Part shown: in pieces, positions 43,440 through 54,411 of the stretch
How the letters are laid out: the number at the start of each line of letters is the position of its first letter
How positions within the stretch are numbered: position 1 is the stretch's first letter
From: Piezodorus guildinii
Taxonomy: Eukaryota > Arthropoda > Insecta > Hemiptera > Pentatomidae
Length of the DNA stretch: 64,000 bases
Assembly (NCBI GenBank): GCA_023052935.1
Contig: CM041294.1
Location: forward strand, 152,106,899 to 152,170,898
Direction of reading: 5' to 3'
Translations under genes and position numbers: made by a program
The notes under the pieces: model-generated
Seen by the model: the letters and a program-made list of their open reading frames with translations, nothing else
Databases searched by the model: none
Told to the model about the DNA's origin: nothing

Positions 43440-43690
43440 GGTGAACTAACAACTTTAGAAACGACATTATAAGAAAACATAAATAACAATTAACAAAATA
43501 ACTAAGAATACAAATCTTGATTAAATAATGAACAAAGAAACTTTAAATAATAATAAACTCAAGAAAACCGAATAAAAACAGTTTTAAATAATACATAACT
43601 TGATAACAAATGCCTATAAATTTTGTACTAGTAGTTCGTAACAAAACTTCTTATCTTTAAAGCTTCTATTTAAAACAAAAATATATCGTT
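43440..43690. other. No gene recognised
   Basis: AT-rich spacer, possibly the 3' UTR of the LINE fragment that follows on the minus strand. Confidence 0.3.
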
Positions 43691-44130
43691 CAACTTCTTA
43701 TAGTTGGTAACTGTTACAACTGTGATAAGTCTACTAAATTAAAATTGTTCATAGCATACTTAAATAAATAGAATCTTCTGACTGAATCTAAAATTGGACA
43801 CGATATTAGAAAATGTTGAATATTATCATAACCATCGGTATTACATAGAGGGCAAGACATGTTGGGTTCAAATTTATAATATAATCCATTCACTATTATC
43901 CTCTGTGATTTCTCGCCTGCCAGTCTTAGTTGAGCGATTAACCTTATTTTGTTTATATTGCATCTAAGATTTAAATATTCTTCTCCGAGCTGGAAGTTGG
44001 TTATATGGCGATATATTTTACTGTAAGAGGAATTTTCAATAGCTTCTATATCCCTGGAAAATAAATGATTAGCCATTTCCTCAAACAGTTTGCTCTTTGA
44101 ATTTTTTAAAACAGCTGGATCATTGAGAGC
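43691..44130 (-). pseudogene. C-terminal fragment of an unplaced non-LTR retrotransposon
   Basis: A 120-codon open frame (43714-44076) with NPxCPLCxx..HFLxxC layout: FEPNMSCPLCNTDGYDNIQH then FLISCPILDSVRRFYLFK. This Cys/His signature is found at the C-terminus of several LINE ORF2 proteins. No RT motif is present, so the clade cannot be told. Ends next to an (AT)n tract. Confidence 0.5.
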
Positions 44131-44148
44131 CCATACTTACTCCTCTCC

Positions 44149-44153
<5 letters not shown>

Positions 44154-44209
<56 letters not shown>
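44154..44209. repeat. (AT)n microsatellite
   Basis: TA run directly bordering the 3' tail of the CR1-like LINE on the right. Confidence 0.95.
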
Positions 44210-44231
<22 letters not shown>

Positions 44232-46471
44232 AAATCTTTATTTATTCTGGGACAAGTCCCTTTTGAATAATTTTACAAAGCATACAAACAGAACTTTAGT
44301 GTCTTAGAGTAAAAACACAAAACAAACAAAAAATAATATAAAGTAAAAAAGTGAACAATAGTGATAAATTAAAAGGTAGCTTCTAATAGTATTAATTCTA
44401 ATCAATAATAACAAAACTAGACAAAAGATAAAACAGAAAAGTATTTTCATATATACAATATTTTAATTAATAGTGCTTTACTGTTTTAATGTTAAATTAT
44501 TGAAATAATATAGTTAAATATACAGGTCCACCACAATGTAAGATGTTGCATTTAAATTATTGTTTCTATATATTTTATTTAACTAATTTAAATTGAATTT
44601 GAAAATCTATTTAGGGCTCTTTGAGAATTGAATAGAGAGGAAGTGGTCGAATAGACGGGATTTGAAGGTCTGAAGAGTATCAGAATGTCGGATATATGAA
44701 GGAATGGAATTCCATACGAAAGAGGAGCGGATTAGGAAGGATCTGTCGAAGGCTGCGGTTCGATGAGGCGCCACATACAGGTCTGAAGGCCGTGAACGAG
44801 TGTTGCGGGAATGAATGGAGGATTTGAATGAAAACATATCTGAGATGTAAGATGGGCGGCTGGATTGGAGAACTTGGAAGAGGAAGGTTGCTAGGAAGTA
44901 TTTACAACGGTAGGAGGGGTGAAGCCACTTCAACTCTTCGTAGAATCTGGTAACAGAAGTGTCCCTGGATATCCCAAAGATGAAGCGAATGAAGCAGTTG
45001 AATAATCGTTTAAGTTTACCTTCGAGATCTCCAGAGACACCCCCATACACCGCACAGCAGTAGTCAAAGTGGGGGAATGATAAGGAACAAACTAGAAGTC
45101 TACGGGTTTCGAGTGGAAGTAGGTGACGAAGGTGATTTAGGAGTTTTAAGGTGGATATGGTGCGTCGAGAGATTTCGGAGACATGGTTTTTCCAGGAAAG
45201 AGTTTGATCGAGGATGATTCCGAGGTTTTTAACGGTTAGGTGGAAATTGATAGGGTTATTATCGAGGAAGAGTGTTGGGATTGGAGGGAGGGTTTTAAGG
45301 AGGGGATTGGAGCGAATTACAATCGCCTTTGTCTTCTCTGCACTTAACTTAAGCTTGTTTGCTGTGGCCCAATAACTGATTCTGTTGAGATCTTCTTGAA
45401 GTTTTTCAGTAGCTTGTAATAGGTCCGAAGGAGGAAAGGATAGGTAATTTGGATGTCATCTGCATACATATGGTATTGGGAGTGATATATATGATTGGGA
45501 AGATCATTGATGTAAATGGCAAAGAGGGTGGGAGATAGTGATGAACCTTGAGGAACACCACAGGATAGAGGCAAAGTCTTGGATGGAGGTTGGCCTGGAA
45601 CTACCACATACTGTGAACGGTCGGAAAGAAAGGATTTGAACCAGCACAAAGCACTGTTGGATAATGGAAGGTTTTTTAGTTTGGTAAGAAGGATTTTGTG
45701 GTCAACTGTATCAAATGCTTTGGAAAAATCTAGAAGGATCAGGATGGTTATTTTTTTATGTTCGATAGCGGATTGTAGGTCATGGATTATTTTTAGAAGA
45801 GCAGATTGTGTTGAATAGCCTTGTCGGAAGCCGGATTGGAGAGGGTTGATGAGAGAACGTTCTTCCAGAAAATTTGATAATTGATTTTGAACTAGGCGTT
45901 CCAATGGTTTGGAGAGGTTTGAAAGTAGAGAAATAGGACGGAAATCGGATGGTGAGGAAGGATTAGGAGTTTTATTTAGTGGCCGAACTAAGGCGGTTTT
46001 CCAAGAGATAGGGAAAATGGAGTTTTCAAGGGAAAAGTTGTAAATATGATAGAGGATTGGTAAGATAACTGGGAGACAGGACTTTATTAATTTTACTGGA
46101 ATGTTGTCTGGTCCGTAATCATTTGTCTGAGATTTAAGGATAACTGTTATTAATTTGTCATATGGAACATGGGAGAAGAAAAAACTTTCTGGATTGAATT
46201 TGTGGTGTTCGAAATCGGTAGTGGAAGATGAGCCAGGAGATAGGGATACAAAGTGATTATTGAGATCGTCTGGTGTGACAGGAATGGAATTGCAGTTAGT
46301 GGAGTCTGGGAGGGATAATCTTCGAAGTATTTTCCATTTTGATTTGGAATCTGGAGCATCGGAAAGGGCTCTATGGATGTGGAGGGACTTAGCACGTCTC
46401 ACTGCATCTTGAGTTTCATTACGCAGAAGTTTAAAACATGCATAGTCACCAGGAAAGCGAGTACGACGAAA
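44210..46471 (-). mobile_element. CR1-like LINE flanked by AT tracts on both sides
   Basis: About 2.26 kb. 3' end at 44210 with (ATA)n then (plus strand) TTTATTTATTCTGGGACAAG. 5' end at 46471 directly at an AT tract. It covers half of RT and the C-terminal domain of ORF2; the endonuclease is missing. Confidence 0.85.
44607..46470 (-). pseudogene. CR1-like reverse transcriptase, one frameshift
   Basis: Minus strand from 46470: RTRFPGDYACFKLLRNETQD, AVRRAKSLHIHRALSDAP, ENSIFPISWKTALVRPLNK, SDFRPISLLSNLSKPLERLV, GFRQGYSTQSALLK, LLDFSKAFDTVDHKILLTKL, SCGVPQGSSLSPTLFAIYIN and YADDIQI (catalytic box). The frame breaks just after YADDIQI (near 45455) and resumes later, finishing with FDYCCAVYGGVSGDLEGKLK and SSFVWNSIPSYIRHSDTLQT to 44607. 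Apart from that break the coding sequence is well preserved. Confidence 0.85.
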
Positions 46472-46560
46472 TATATATATATATATATATGTAAGTGAAA
46501 GTCAAAACCCTTTAATTTATTTTAACAACGGAGGTAAGTGAAAGTAGTGTTTTCATGCAC
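46472..46560. other. AT tract and F-repeat termini
   Basis: An (AT)n run of about 20 bp, then TATGTAAGTGAAAGT (the F left terminus, minus orientation), then TTTTAACAACGGAGGTAAGT (the F right terminus, plus orientation). Two F ends lie only about 30 bp apart with no body between them. Confidence 0.5.
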
Positions 46561-47149
46561 ACATTTTTTTTTTTTTTTTATCATAACAGTTTTCAAAACT
46601 GAGAGCATCCAGAAAAGGCTGGAAAGGAGTTGGATGTTAGATCTCCTTGAATATTGATATATTTTTAAAGCGATGACAAAGATGCCAGTTGGCAGAGCTC
46701 TCCCTGACATGCTCCTTGTCACAGCACATTAACAGGTTGTCAGTAAGCGTTGACAGCTTTCAATATATTAATAAAGATACTGAGTGGGCAGTGGGAAAAA
46801 CCCTTCAAGTCAAAAAGCACTAACTAACCTTTATTCATTTGACTATAAAATCATGAGGAACATTTTGTTGGACTTAAGTATGATCATAAGATTCACAGTA
46901 GTGAACGGTATTTATCTGGTGGATATTAGAAACCATTTCTAAAAGAATCAACTCACTTAGGGCTTTTGATGAGGAATTCTTAAACTTTTTTCCCCGAAAC
47001 TGAAGTATCCATCGACCTACTTTGACAAGAATATTTATTTTTACAAATCTTATTATTCAGTTATTAGCTCATCTAACTTCAGAGACGCAAATGTTTATCT
47101 TAAAACTTAGTTGTTGGAAGAGTAGGAGAAAGAATTCTCTATATTGTCT
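46561..47149. other. No gene recognised
   Basis: Mixed sequence with a short poly-T at its start. No family seen. Confidence 0.3.
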
Positions 47150-47500
47150 TCGAAGTTGACCATATCTATGTCCATATGATCTGAAATATTAATCTTAAAG
47201 GTTTCTGGGCCATTTTCAGACGTCTCGGAAGATTATTGGGAATCGAAGTGGATCGAATGGAATTTGTCATGGAAAGAATGTTACGTGGTTCCTGCTAAAC
47301 CAGGAACATATAGAACATTAATTTCATTATGGATGAATTTGTTCGTGCTAAAGTAAGGAGCTTTCAGGATTCTGTAAAAGATCGCATACGGGAAGCATTT
47401 GATGGCTTTGTAGTGACCCTAAGCTCAACTCATTATTCCTAGATAAGCCTAATGTAGCAGTATATATGAGTCTTCTGTAGTTGAGTGGAAGGTTAGAGCG
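47150..47500 (-). mobile_element. 3' coding fragment of a J2-like Jockey
   Basis: Minus strand shows NSIRSTSIPNNLPRRLKMAQ K, equivalent to the PRRLKRRWP end of ORF2, with upstream stretches similar to 39150-39330. No intact frame. The neighbouring mariner copy C starts at 47507. Confidence 0.5.
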
Positions 47501-47506
47501 TTTTTA

Positions 47507-48405
47507 TTGGGTTGTTTCAAATGAAATGTCCGTTTTTATAGTTTCTGAAATACATAAAGGATTTTGCAGGTCTCTGTTGTTTTCTTCCGAATGTTTACAT
47601 ATTTAAAGTAAACAGTTACTAATCATCTACCTTTGTATTATAAACATTAGCTTCCCAATCAATTACCCACTTTTTAGTATACCTCCAAATATGTAATATT
47701 TTTGTACGAGTTTAATCTCGGCCATTCAGCAGCTGAGGCCGCTAGAAATATTTGCAAGGCGTTTGGGGAAGGGAGTGTTAATGAACGGACCATTCGCCGT
47801 TGGTTTGCTAAGTTTTTAACTGGGGATACCGACTTGGAAAACTTGCCAAGAGGAAGAGCTTCGTCCGTAATAGACAACGATGTCCTCTAACATACAGTAG
47901 AAGGAAACCCCTACCAAACAGTTAAAGGACTCTCAGCACGATTAAATGCAAGTGCATCAGCCGTTTCCAGACATTTAAAGTGTATTGGGAAAGTAATAAA
48001 GCTCGATACATGGGTACCTCATGATCTCACTGAGCGACAGCAAGACCCCATGTTTCAAAACATACCGTGCAAAAATTGAAAGAACTGGGCTACGAAGTTC
48101 TTCCCCACCCACCATATTCTCCCGACTTGTCTCCAACAGATTACCACCTGTTCAGGAATTTAGACAACTTCGTCAAAGGAAAACTTTTTGAAAATGACGA
48201 TCAAGTGTAAAGTGCGTTTTCAGATTTTGTTTCACTTCAAAGCTCAGAGTTTTTCAGTTCGGGGATAAAAAAGTTGGTGTCACGTTGGGAAAAATGTGTA
48301 GAAAAAGAAGGTAAATACTTCGAATAAAATTATTTTGTTTTCATATCGTATTTTTAATAAAAATCCTTTACCTTGAAAAGGGACATTTCATGTGACACAA
48401 GCCAA
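47507..48405 (+). mobile_element. Internally deleted mariner element (copy C)
   Basis: An 899-bp element between TA dinucleotides, left TIR TTGGGTTGTTTCAAATGAAA. The transposase start codon region is deleted (the frame resumes in FLYEFNLGHSAAEA-like codons at about 47700). It shares the LTERQ/ARPH junction and the HPPYSPDLSPTDYHLF end. A stop replaces a codon near 47888. Confidence 0.9.
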
Positions 48406-48879
48406 TACTAGTTTTGAAATAGACTAAAACGGAAAGTATAAGTATACTAAGTTCTTTTTTTCTCGGCAACAAACAATATTATGAATATGATTTTTGTTGT
48501 TTGTTTTTATAATTCTTACGTCAAAAGGACCTTCCATTCTTGCATGACATTGTGAAATTCGGGGCATTGTACCGTCCCAAAATACATATGTCAATATGTC
48601 ATTCAATATTTTGATAATCAAAGAGAGTATTTATATTGATTCTGTTAATTTATAATGATTAATAACATTTATCAAGACTAGATAGAAACGATTGACAGGT
48701 TTGGGCCCAGATAAGAAGCAGTAATAGTGTCTCTATCAATTAGCTAGGTGTCACTGCCGAGCGAAGGATTCTGCTCAAACGTATCATATTATCTAACTGT
48801 GTCACTGATATTTTGTAGTTTAGGCTCATTATTATACAGAAAATTAGCAGAGGTTAGGCGTTTTTTCTGATGAAATGAA
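48406..48879. other. No gene recognised
   Basis: Unremarkable spacer between mariner copy C and a Jockey fragment. Confidence 0.35.
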
Positions 48880-49645
48880 ATTTAAATTAGTAGCAGATTT
48901 ACCAGAAAATGTCCACACCTTACTAGCCACTTTTAAGACGAGCAGCTCTTTTGACATCCCATCAAAACCCTATTCTTGCATCCTTCATGTTTCAAAACCA
49001 CATTGATGATTTATCCAGTTGGGCTAATAGATGGAAAGTGGAAAATGAATCAATCCAAGAGTCTATTTTCGTTTTCACGCTCAATCATGGGGATTGTCCA
49101 GCAGTCTATTTCGAGGATAAACCCATTCCGACATCAGATGAAGTACGATATTCGGGACTGTACTTAGACAAAAGACAGATATGGAGGACCCACATTACAC
49201 TTAAAAGACAGCAACTGAACAGACGATTTGGACTACTATCCGTCTGCTCGACAAACGATCCAAATTATCCGTAAACACCAAAATTACTATTTACAAAGTA
49301 CTGATCAAACCATTATGGGCATACGGATAGAGCTATGGGGATCTGCCAAATATTCCAACATCCAAATAATTCCAGACCCTTCAATCGAAAATATTGCGAA
49401 AAATCGTGGATACACCGTTTTATATAACCAACGAATACTTCACATGGACTGGGACATACTCACAGTTTCAGACACAGCCACAGAATATTATAAAAGATTT
49501 CATGACAGACTGACTTACAACATGAACCCATCGGCCCAAACACTTAAATCCTACACGAACCCGTACAACCCACCCCGACGACTTTTGAGGCGGTGGCCTA
49601 GAGATGCTTTGCTTTAACCGACTTTCGGAAGTCATCATATTTGCT
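48880..49645 (+). pseudogene. Jockey ORF2 fragment, third lineage
   Basis: Follows ORF2 from the RT active-site region to the end with several frameshifts: LPENVHTLLATF (FADD itself is mutated), IDDLSSWANRWKVE, IPTSDEVRYSGLYLDKRQIW, LKRQQLNRRFGLL, GIRIELWGSAKYSNIQI and NPYNPPRRLLRRWPRDALL. Close in layout to J1 but clearly distinct in sequence. The 3' UTR is missing; a 30-base poly-T follows. Confidence 0.75.
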
Positions 49646-49649
49646 TATT

Positions 49650-50930
49650 GCAATTTTTTTTTTTTTTTTTTTTTTTTTTGGAAATAGCAAATAACATTAA
49701 AGATCAAACAAAAACAATTGTAAATAAATTAGTAGCAGAAAAAAACAAAAAGACTTGTAGCTTTACAATTCACGAAGAGTTTGTTGTTGGCAACGTTTCT
49801 ATTAACTTGGAGAATTTAGAATACAGTTGTCTGTTAAATTTTTTGTCAGGTGAGTAGTTGTTCACGTCGATAAAAATTATAATCCGTAGTCATTAGGTCT
49901 AGAGAGTATGGCGGGTATAATAGAGTTTTATATCCAAGATCTACCTCGCGCGGATCTCATTACCGCGTATGGGGAGCGTCTCACGGGTGGCGGATGTGGG
50001 GATGGTCGGTGGAATTTCCCCGGAAGCTCCTCCCGGCTAAGTCCGATGGACTCGCTGACCAACAATGAGAGCGGCCCTCCAGGCTTGCTGGAGGGTGTAA
50101 CGTAGGTTCGAACGCCCTACTCACATATTTTAGTTCACAAAATACCACAAATCGTCATGGATTTCTCTGAGGTAAAACGCTCATTATCCGGAGGTAAACT
50201 AGTCCTCCGTTCGGGTCTCCAGGTGGGGACTGCTTCACGAGAATTAGAGCGCAAGATGAAAATTAGAGATCTTCCGACTGGTAGGCGTCCGAAAGATAGG
50301 CCGAAGCGTCGATGGGAGGATTGCGTTAAGGCTGATCTCGGGGGCTTGGGCTTGAACGGTAAAACATTGGACGAGTCTGTGTAGGCGGAATTTGGTGGTG
50401 TCGGGGTTTGGGTACCTTCGGGTTCGCTAAGCCTATTATTATTATTATCCAAGATCTAACATGGTTTGTGAGACAGAGGCGTTGTCGTGTAACAAAATGG
50501 GACCCTTCCGATTGACCAAAGAAGGTTCATTATTGCTAATTTCTGATGCACTGCATTCATTTAGTTAGAATAAGATTAGGCGTCTATGGCTACTCTAGAA
50601 TTTAAGAAGCTGTATTTTATCATACCAAACGATGTCCACTAAGCAGTAAGAATCACCTTTCTTTGATGGATTGGCAGCTTTGGAAAATGTGCAGCTTCTC
50701 CTTTGTCGTGCTAATTTCTAGAATGCCTACGATTATCATAAAGTATTCACTTATCATCACAAGTAACAATTCAGGACTAAAGTGTAGTATGAACTACATG
50801 ACGCTGCTTTTTGGTAGAGTATCGGCCGTTGATTGGCTAAGGTTAAGTTTCAGGTTACGTTTGTGAACAGTAGTTCTAGAGTTTTCTTCCAACAAGCCCT
50901 ATAGAACTGTATTATTATCAAGATATAAAG
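49650..50930 (-). pseudogene. Mariner transposase of another lineage, split by an RTE insert
   Basis: Read on minus and skipping 49944-50445: IVTCDDK then ILYDNRRHSRN (first catalytic Asp region), KGEAAHFPKLPIHQRKV, PSLVNRKGPILLHDN (second Asp) and, across the insertion, LDLGYKTLLYPPYSLDLMTT with the third Asp, then DYNFY. Unlike the four deleted mariners it retains the centre of the catalytic domain, but stops and frameshifts abound. Outer TIRs were not located. Confidence 0.7.
49944..50445 (+). mobile_element. RTE-derived non-autonomous element with 13-bp target duplication
   Basis: A 502-bp insert flanked by TATCCAAGATCTA at 49931-49943 and 50446-50458. Its first ~330 bp (GGAGCGTCTCACGGGTGGCG, GACTCGCTGACCAACAATGA, TCCAGGCTTGCTGGAGGG) are GC-rich and probably the RTE 5' region. 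The last ~175 bp are the RTE 3' end (TTCCGACTGGTAGGCGTCCG to GCTAAGCCTATTATTATT). The whole ORF between is missing. Inserted into a mariner. Confidence 0.85.
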
Positions 50931-50972
50931 CCCTTTAACGGTTTTCTTTCTCTTCAAGGTTTAAGCCCTCTC

Positions 50973-50979
<7 letters not shown>

Positions 50980-51021
<42 letters not shown>
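50980..51021. repeat. (CT)n microsatellite
   Basis: About 42 bp of CT dinucleotide. Confidence 0.95.
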
Positions 51022-51025
<4 letters not shown>

Positions 51026-51219
51026 AATTGATTGATGTTTCTTCCCGTTTGTACTCTGGTCCGGCTGAATTTAAACTCGTAAACTAAAATGATATGATTA
51101 TCACGTATTTCCTTCTTTCTATAGACTGAATTATGTACAAGCAATGAAATACTACAGAGGAAAAACAAATATTATTGTTAGGAACTGGGTTAAGAAGTGT
51201 TGACTTGCACAGAAATGAT

Positions 51220-51480
51220 CATCATCAATCTGGCGCTACAACTCGGTGACGAGCCCTGGCCTCCTCCACCAGCCCTCTCCAGTTATTTCTATCCTGTGCA
51301 GCCGTCATCCAGTTTCTCACTCCCAGGATATCCCTTGCATCTGCTGTCACACCATCCGACCATCTAAGTTTCGGCCTTTCTCTTCTTCTGATGCCGTGTA
51401 GAGATTCAGATATAATGGCCTTAGGGATCTTCTCATCCTCCATTCTAGCCACGTGACCAGCCCACCGGAGGTCTGCCAAG
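51220..51480 (-). pseudogene. RTE/BovB-like LINE C-terminus
   Basis: Open frame of 84 codons: LRWAGHVARMEDEKIPKAII, RRERPKLRWSDGVTADARDI and DRNNWRGLVEEARAR. The GHVARM..GRPxxRW..DRxxWR pattern is the C-terminal signature of many RTE/BovB-like ORFs. Different lineage from the YGCETWPL family and from 21395-22012. GC-richer than its surroundings. Confidence 0.7.
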
Positions 51481-51559
51481 CTTCATGGTCATAACGACAT
51501 CATTGTCCTTTTTTTTCCGTAAGCTTAAACCAATTGGGTCATTTTCGCCTTAAATCAAG

Positions 51560-53170
51560 GATTAAATATTATAGTTTAGTGTACAAGTGTGTCTGTCGTA
51601 GGAAGTCAAAAAGTTTTGCAGCTGTCTTGTAAAACGGTTGGTAAGTCCTAAAAAAAAAAGTAATAAAAAAAGTATCATAAGCCCTACACTCTGTCAAAAC
51701 GTGTTTAACAGTAACCGCGCAACCGCATGTTGGGCAGTCAGTAGGTGGTTCCCATGCCATGAGATGTCCGTGAGTTAGTCGGGTGTGTCCAATATGCAGG
51801 CGCGCCAGAATAACTTTTGTATATGCTTTTGTCGTAGGGCCGAATGCCAATGGGAGATGTCCCTTATTATTTCCCTTAACTTGTTTTCTGTTGTGTCATG
51901 CCGAATTTGTCCCCACTTCGACCGAATCCGTTGCTTGATACAGAATTACAGTCTTCAACAGGCACCCCAAAAAACGGAATGCCATTTGTTATGGCTTCTT
52001 TGGCTGCACGATCTGCGAGTTCATTGCCAACTATACCGCAGTGGCTAGGCGGTACCCAGACGAAAAAAACTGAATTATCAGAAACTATTGTGGACTGCAA
52101 TGATAAAAATATATTTTGAATAAGAGAGTCGGTGGAGAAAGGGTGGTTCAAGCTGAGCAGAGCCGATAAGGAGTCTGTTCAAATAATCCTGATTGTTTTA
52201 GTAGGGTGAATAACACTTAAACTTTTATAAATTCCAACTAGTTCCGCGGTATAGTTGCTACAGAGTGGAGAAAGGGAAAATAGATGTTACTGCCCTCACA
52301 CACGACCGATGCTCCCACACCTAAGGGACTCTTAGAGCAATCAATATTGTTACGAGCTACGGGGTGTGAGAAATGAACTACTTTAGTTTACAAATTACAA
52401 ATATTTATTAAATAGTAGGTGTACAATACAAAGGGATTATTAATCACTATAGTTACAATAATAATTGAATTACTAGCTTAACTACTAAACAGTCTACATA
52501 TAAAATCAGGCATTCCTAGCAAATAAAACAAAATTTATACAATCTGCTAGACTTATTCTAAAACTTACAACTATAAATTATATGAAACTACAGTCTTCTA
52601 ATTTCCACCGACCGGTTATCACAATACTGACACACAGTTTCACTACTCTGTCACCTGTTCACTGATTTCACTGATACTTGTTGAGCCGGATTAAGACTGA
52701 CTCTCAGCGTAGTGGACCGGTATTTGTACCACCACCGAAGCTTCTAGACACGGCAGGCAGGTAAAGCCGAGAGGCGGATGGGGCCGTTCTAGGTACTTCG
52801 AGGACCGTCCAAGTCCAGAAGTCTCTAGCCAATCCAGGACCCCTCTAGGCGTGGTTTACCTGTCATTGTCTTGACCGTAGCAATATATACGTAATCAGAA
52901 CACCAGTCTATCTTGAAGTTTTTGAAATTCCTGCTTATATATGAAAGGATATGTTTTGTTTGAGTAATTTGGCAAGGGAAAGACAGGTGTTCGGTGAGGG
53001 AAATTGCCAAAGATAAATTGGAGATGTCTCTACTGTAAGGAAAGAATTGAGGGATCACTTGTAGGCTAGCATCATTGTCCTTAAAACCTGTATAGAGTTC
53101 ATTATTGGTCCGCATTCTCCAATGTCCATTGAAAATAGAAATGATACATCCAATAAACGTAAACATATAT
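51560..53170 (-). pseudogene. I-like LINE ORF2 with RNase H, split by a solo LTR
   Basis: Minus strand from 53170: SNLSLAISLTEHLSFPC, RNFKNFKIDWCSDYVYI, then (after the LTR) DCSKSPLGVGASVVC, which holds the first RNase H Asp (usually TDGSK). Then come VFFVWVPPSHCGIVGNELAD (last RNase H motif with HxGIxGNExAD layout), LARLHIGHTRLTHGHLMAW and CPTCGCAVTVKHVLTECRAY (C-terminal zinc knuckle). Several frameshifts. A different lineage from the element at 58.3-64 kb, which has CRTCQAPLTVEHIVLHC here. Confidence 0.75.
52348..52882 (-). mobile_element. Solo LTR of an LTR retrotransposon
   Basis: 535 bp, starts TGTTACGAG and ends CCGTAGCA on plus (TG...CA), flanked by ATAT at 52344-52347 and 52883-52886. 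Minus orientation is favoured because an AATAAA lies about 75 bp before the minus-strand end. Removing the LTR and one ATAT restores the interrupted ORF in frame. No internal region, hence recombination between two LTRs. Confidence 0.82.
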
Positions 53171-53934
53171 TTATATGCTGGACAACCAAATCTGATAATA
53201 AAAATAACACTAAAAATCTAATCCAGGTGGTTTGTCCAGACAGTGACTGCAACAGAACACCACGACTCCGTCGTATGAGAGAAAGGGCAAGAGTGAGAAC
53301 GGAAGATGATTCTCTCCATCCGTTCGGGGCCCATAACGTGCATAACAACAATTCGCTACTTCCTTATTTGAGTGGATACTCAGTCATCTTCGAAGATGGC
53401 TTGACCCAGTTTCTGTCCGTATTACTGAGGATTTTTTCGCTCCAGTTCTGTGTCTTTCACATTTTTTTTTTCTCTATGATTTTATTATTCGATTCGACTC
53501 AAGTTACTCCCCGTAGGATAATGATATAACCCTTTGGATGGAGAGAGGAGGATGACAGACTTATAGCCGTGAAGGGCTGTAAATATTTCAGCTGCTGTAG
53601 CCTGCTATCTCGAGGGCCCGGACAGCTGCCAGTCACTGAGTATATTTCCACTCCACTTCGGTCTCTCCCTTATAAGGGATGCTTTAGCTGCCTCTCTCCT
53701 CTGGATTAAGACTTCTCTCAGTCGGATTCCTCATTAATTTATGTTAATCTCATGATATTTGCCAAATTTCGGCCATTGGATTCCATGTTAATACCTGATC
53801 TAGTGCTATTAGGTATCATTAAGTAGAATTAAGTATAGATACAACACATATCTATTTTCAACTACCAATATTTTTTTCAGCCAATAAATTTAATAAATTG
53901 CTTGAGGATGCTATAATAAACCCATTACAAAATC
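53171..53934. other. Probable upstream part of the I-like LINE and unassigned sequence
   Basis: GC-richer than average. ORFs on both strands overlap at 53055-53529; the minus one may continue the LINE ORF2 upstream but shows no motif. I see no host exon. Confidence 0.3.
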
Positions 53935-53995
53935 TGATGCGCGCAACACACCTTCACTTACCTCCGTTGATCAATCATTTTAAGAATTTTTACAT
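53935..53995 (-). mobile_element. F-repeat right terminus with mariner-like start (F10)
   Basis: Plus strand GCGCGCAACACACCTTCACT then TACCTCCGTTG is the reverse complement of the F end GGAGGTAAGTGAAAG followed by GTGTGTTGCGCG. Only about 55 bp recognisable. Confidence 0.5.
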
Positions 53996-54059
53996 ATTTG
54001 AATAAGCATTATATACTTCCATACCTTCTTTATTTTAAACTCTTTTACATTTTGTTACT

Positions 54060-54100
54060 TTTCCTCGACGTTTCGGGAGGAATTCATATTTTCAAGACTA
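54060..54100 (-). ncRNA. Penelope-type hammerhead-like motif, decayed
   Basis: Minus strand: AGTCTTGAAAATATGAATTC then CTCCCGAAACGTCGAGG. The second half (CCCGAAACGTCGA) equals the motif 240 bp away, but the helix II strand before the loop is mutated. Confidence 0.25.
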
Positions 54101-54104
54101 AAAT

Positions 54105-54165
54105 TAGGGAGCGGCGTGGTTTAGTGGATAGAGCACGAGTCCCGGTTTTGGCAGAATATTATTTA
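54105..54165 (+). mobile_element. SINE-B head fragment
   Basis: GGAGCGGCGTGGTTTAGTGG then ATAGAGCACGAGTC and GGCAGAATATTATTTATT, the first 60 bp of SINE-B as at 5886, with an internal gap. Confidence 0.6.
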
Positions 54166-54257
54166 TTATCTTTTCTTATTTAATTTTTTTTTGGAAGTTT
54201 TCTTAATTGGAACATTTAAAAAAGCACATACTGCCTTCCATTCCTCATAAAGTCACT

Positions 54258-54345
54258 TTATTTCACATAAGTCTTTAAACATTTTTTTTCATCCTAGTCG
54301 ACGTTTCGGGGTTGTTTCCCCATTTTCAAGACTTATTCCTTTTTC
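54258..54345 (-). ncRNA. Penelope-type hammerhead-like motif
   Basis: Minus strand: ATAAGTCTTGAAAATGGGG, loop AAACAA, CCCCGAAACGTCGACTAGG, and further on AAGACTTAT. Helix II is GGGG/CCCC, the GAAAC core follows, and ATAAGTCTT pairs with AAGACTTAT to close the structure. The CUGANGA core is imperfect (CUUGAAAA). No reverse transcriptase nearby. Confidence 0.35.
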
Positions 54346-54411
54346 TTTATAAAATTGTTACATCATTTTTCATCTTTCACTACATCTCATAGCACACTGC
54401 TACTTGTTACA

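Noticed and set aside
49688..49849. A possible 162-bp host exon with poly-pyrimidine tract, AG acceptor and CAG|GTGAGT donor, open in frame.
   Set aside because: It overlaps the place where the 3' part of a minus-strand mariner transposase must lie (the DYNF motif ends at about 49870 and some 200 bp should follow). The open frame is more simply the antisense of that remnant, and no neighbouring exon was found.
53122..53529. A 135-codon plus-strand ORF.
   Set aside because: It runs antisense to an I-like LINE frame on the minus strand and contains low-complexity Phe-rich sequence at its end; no domain recognised.
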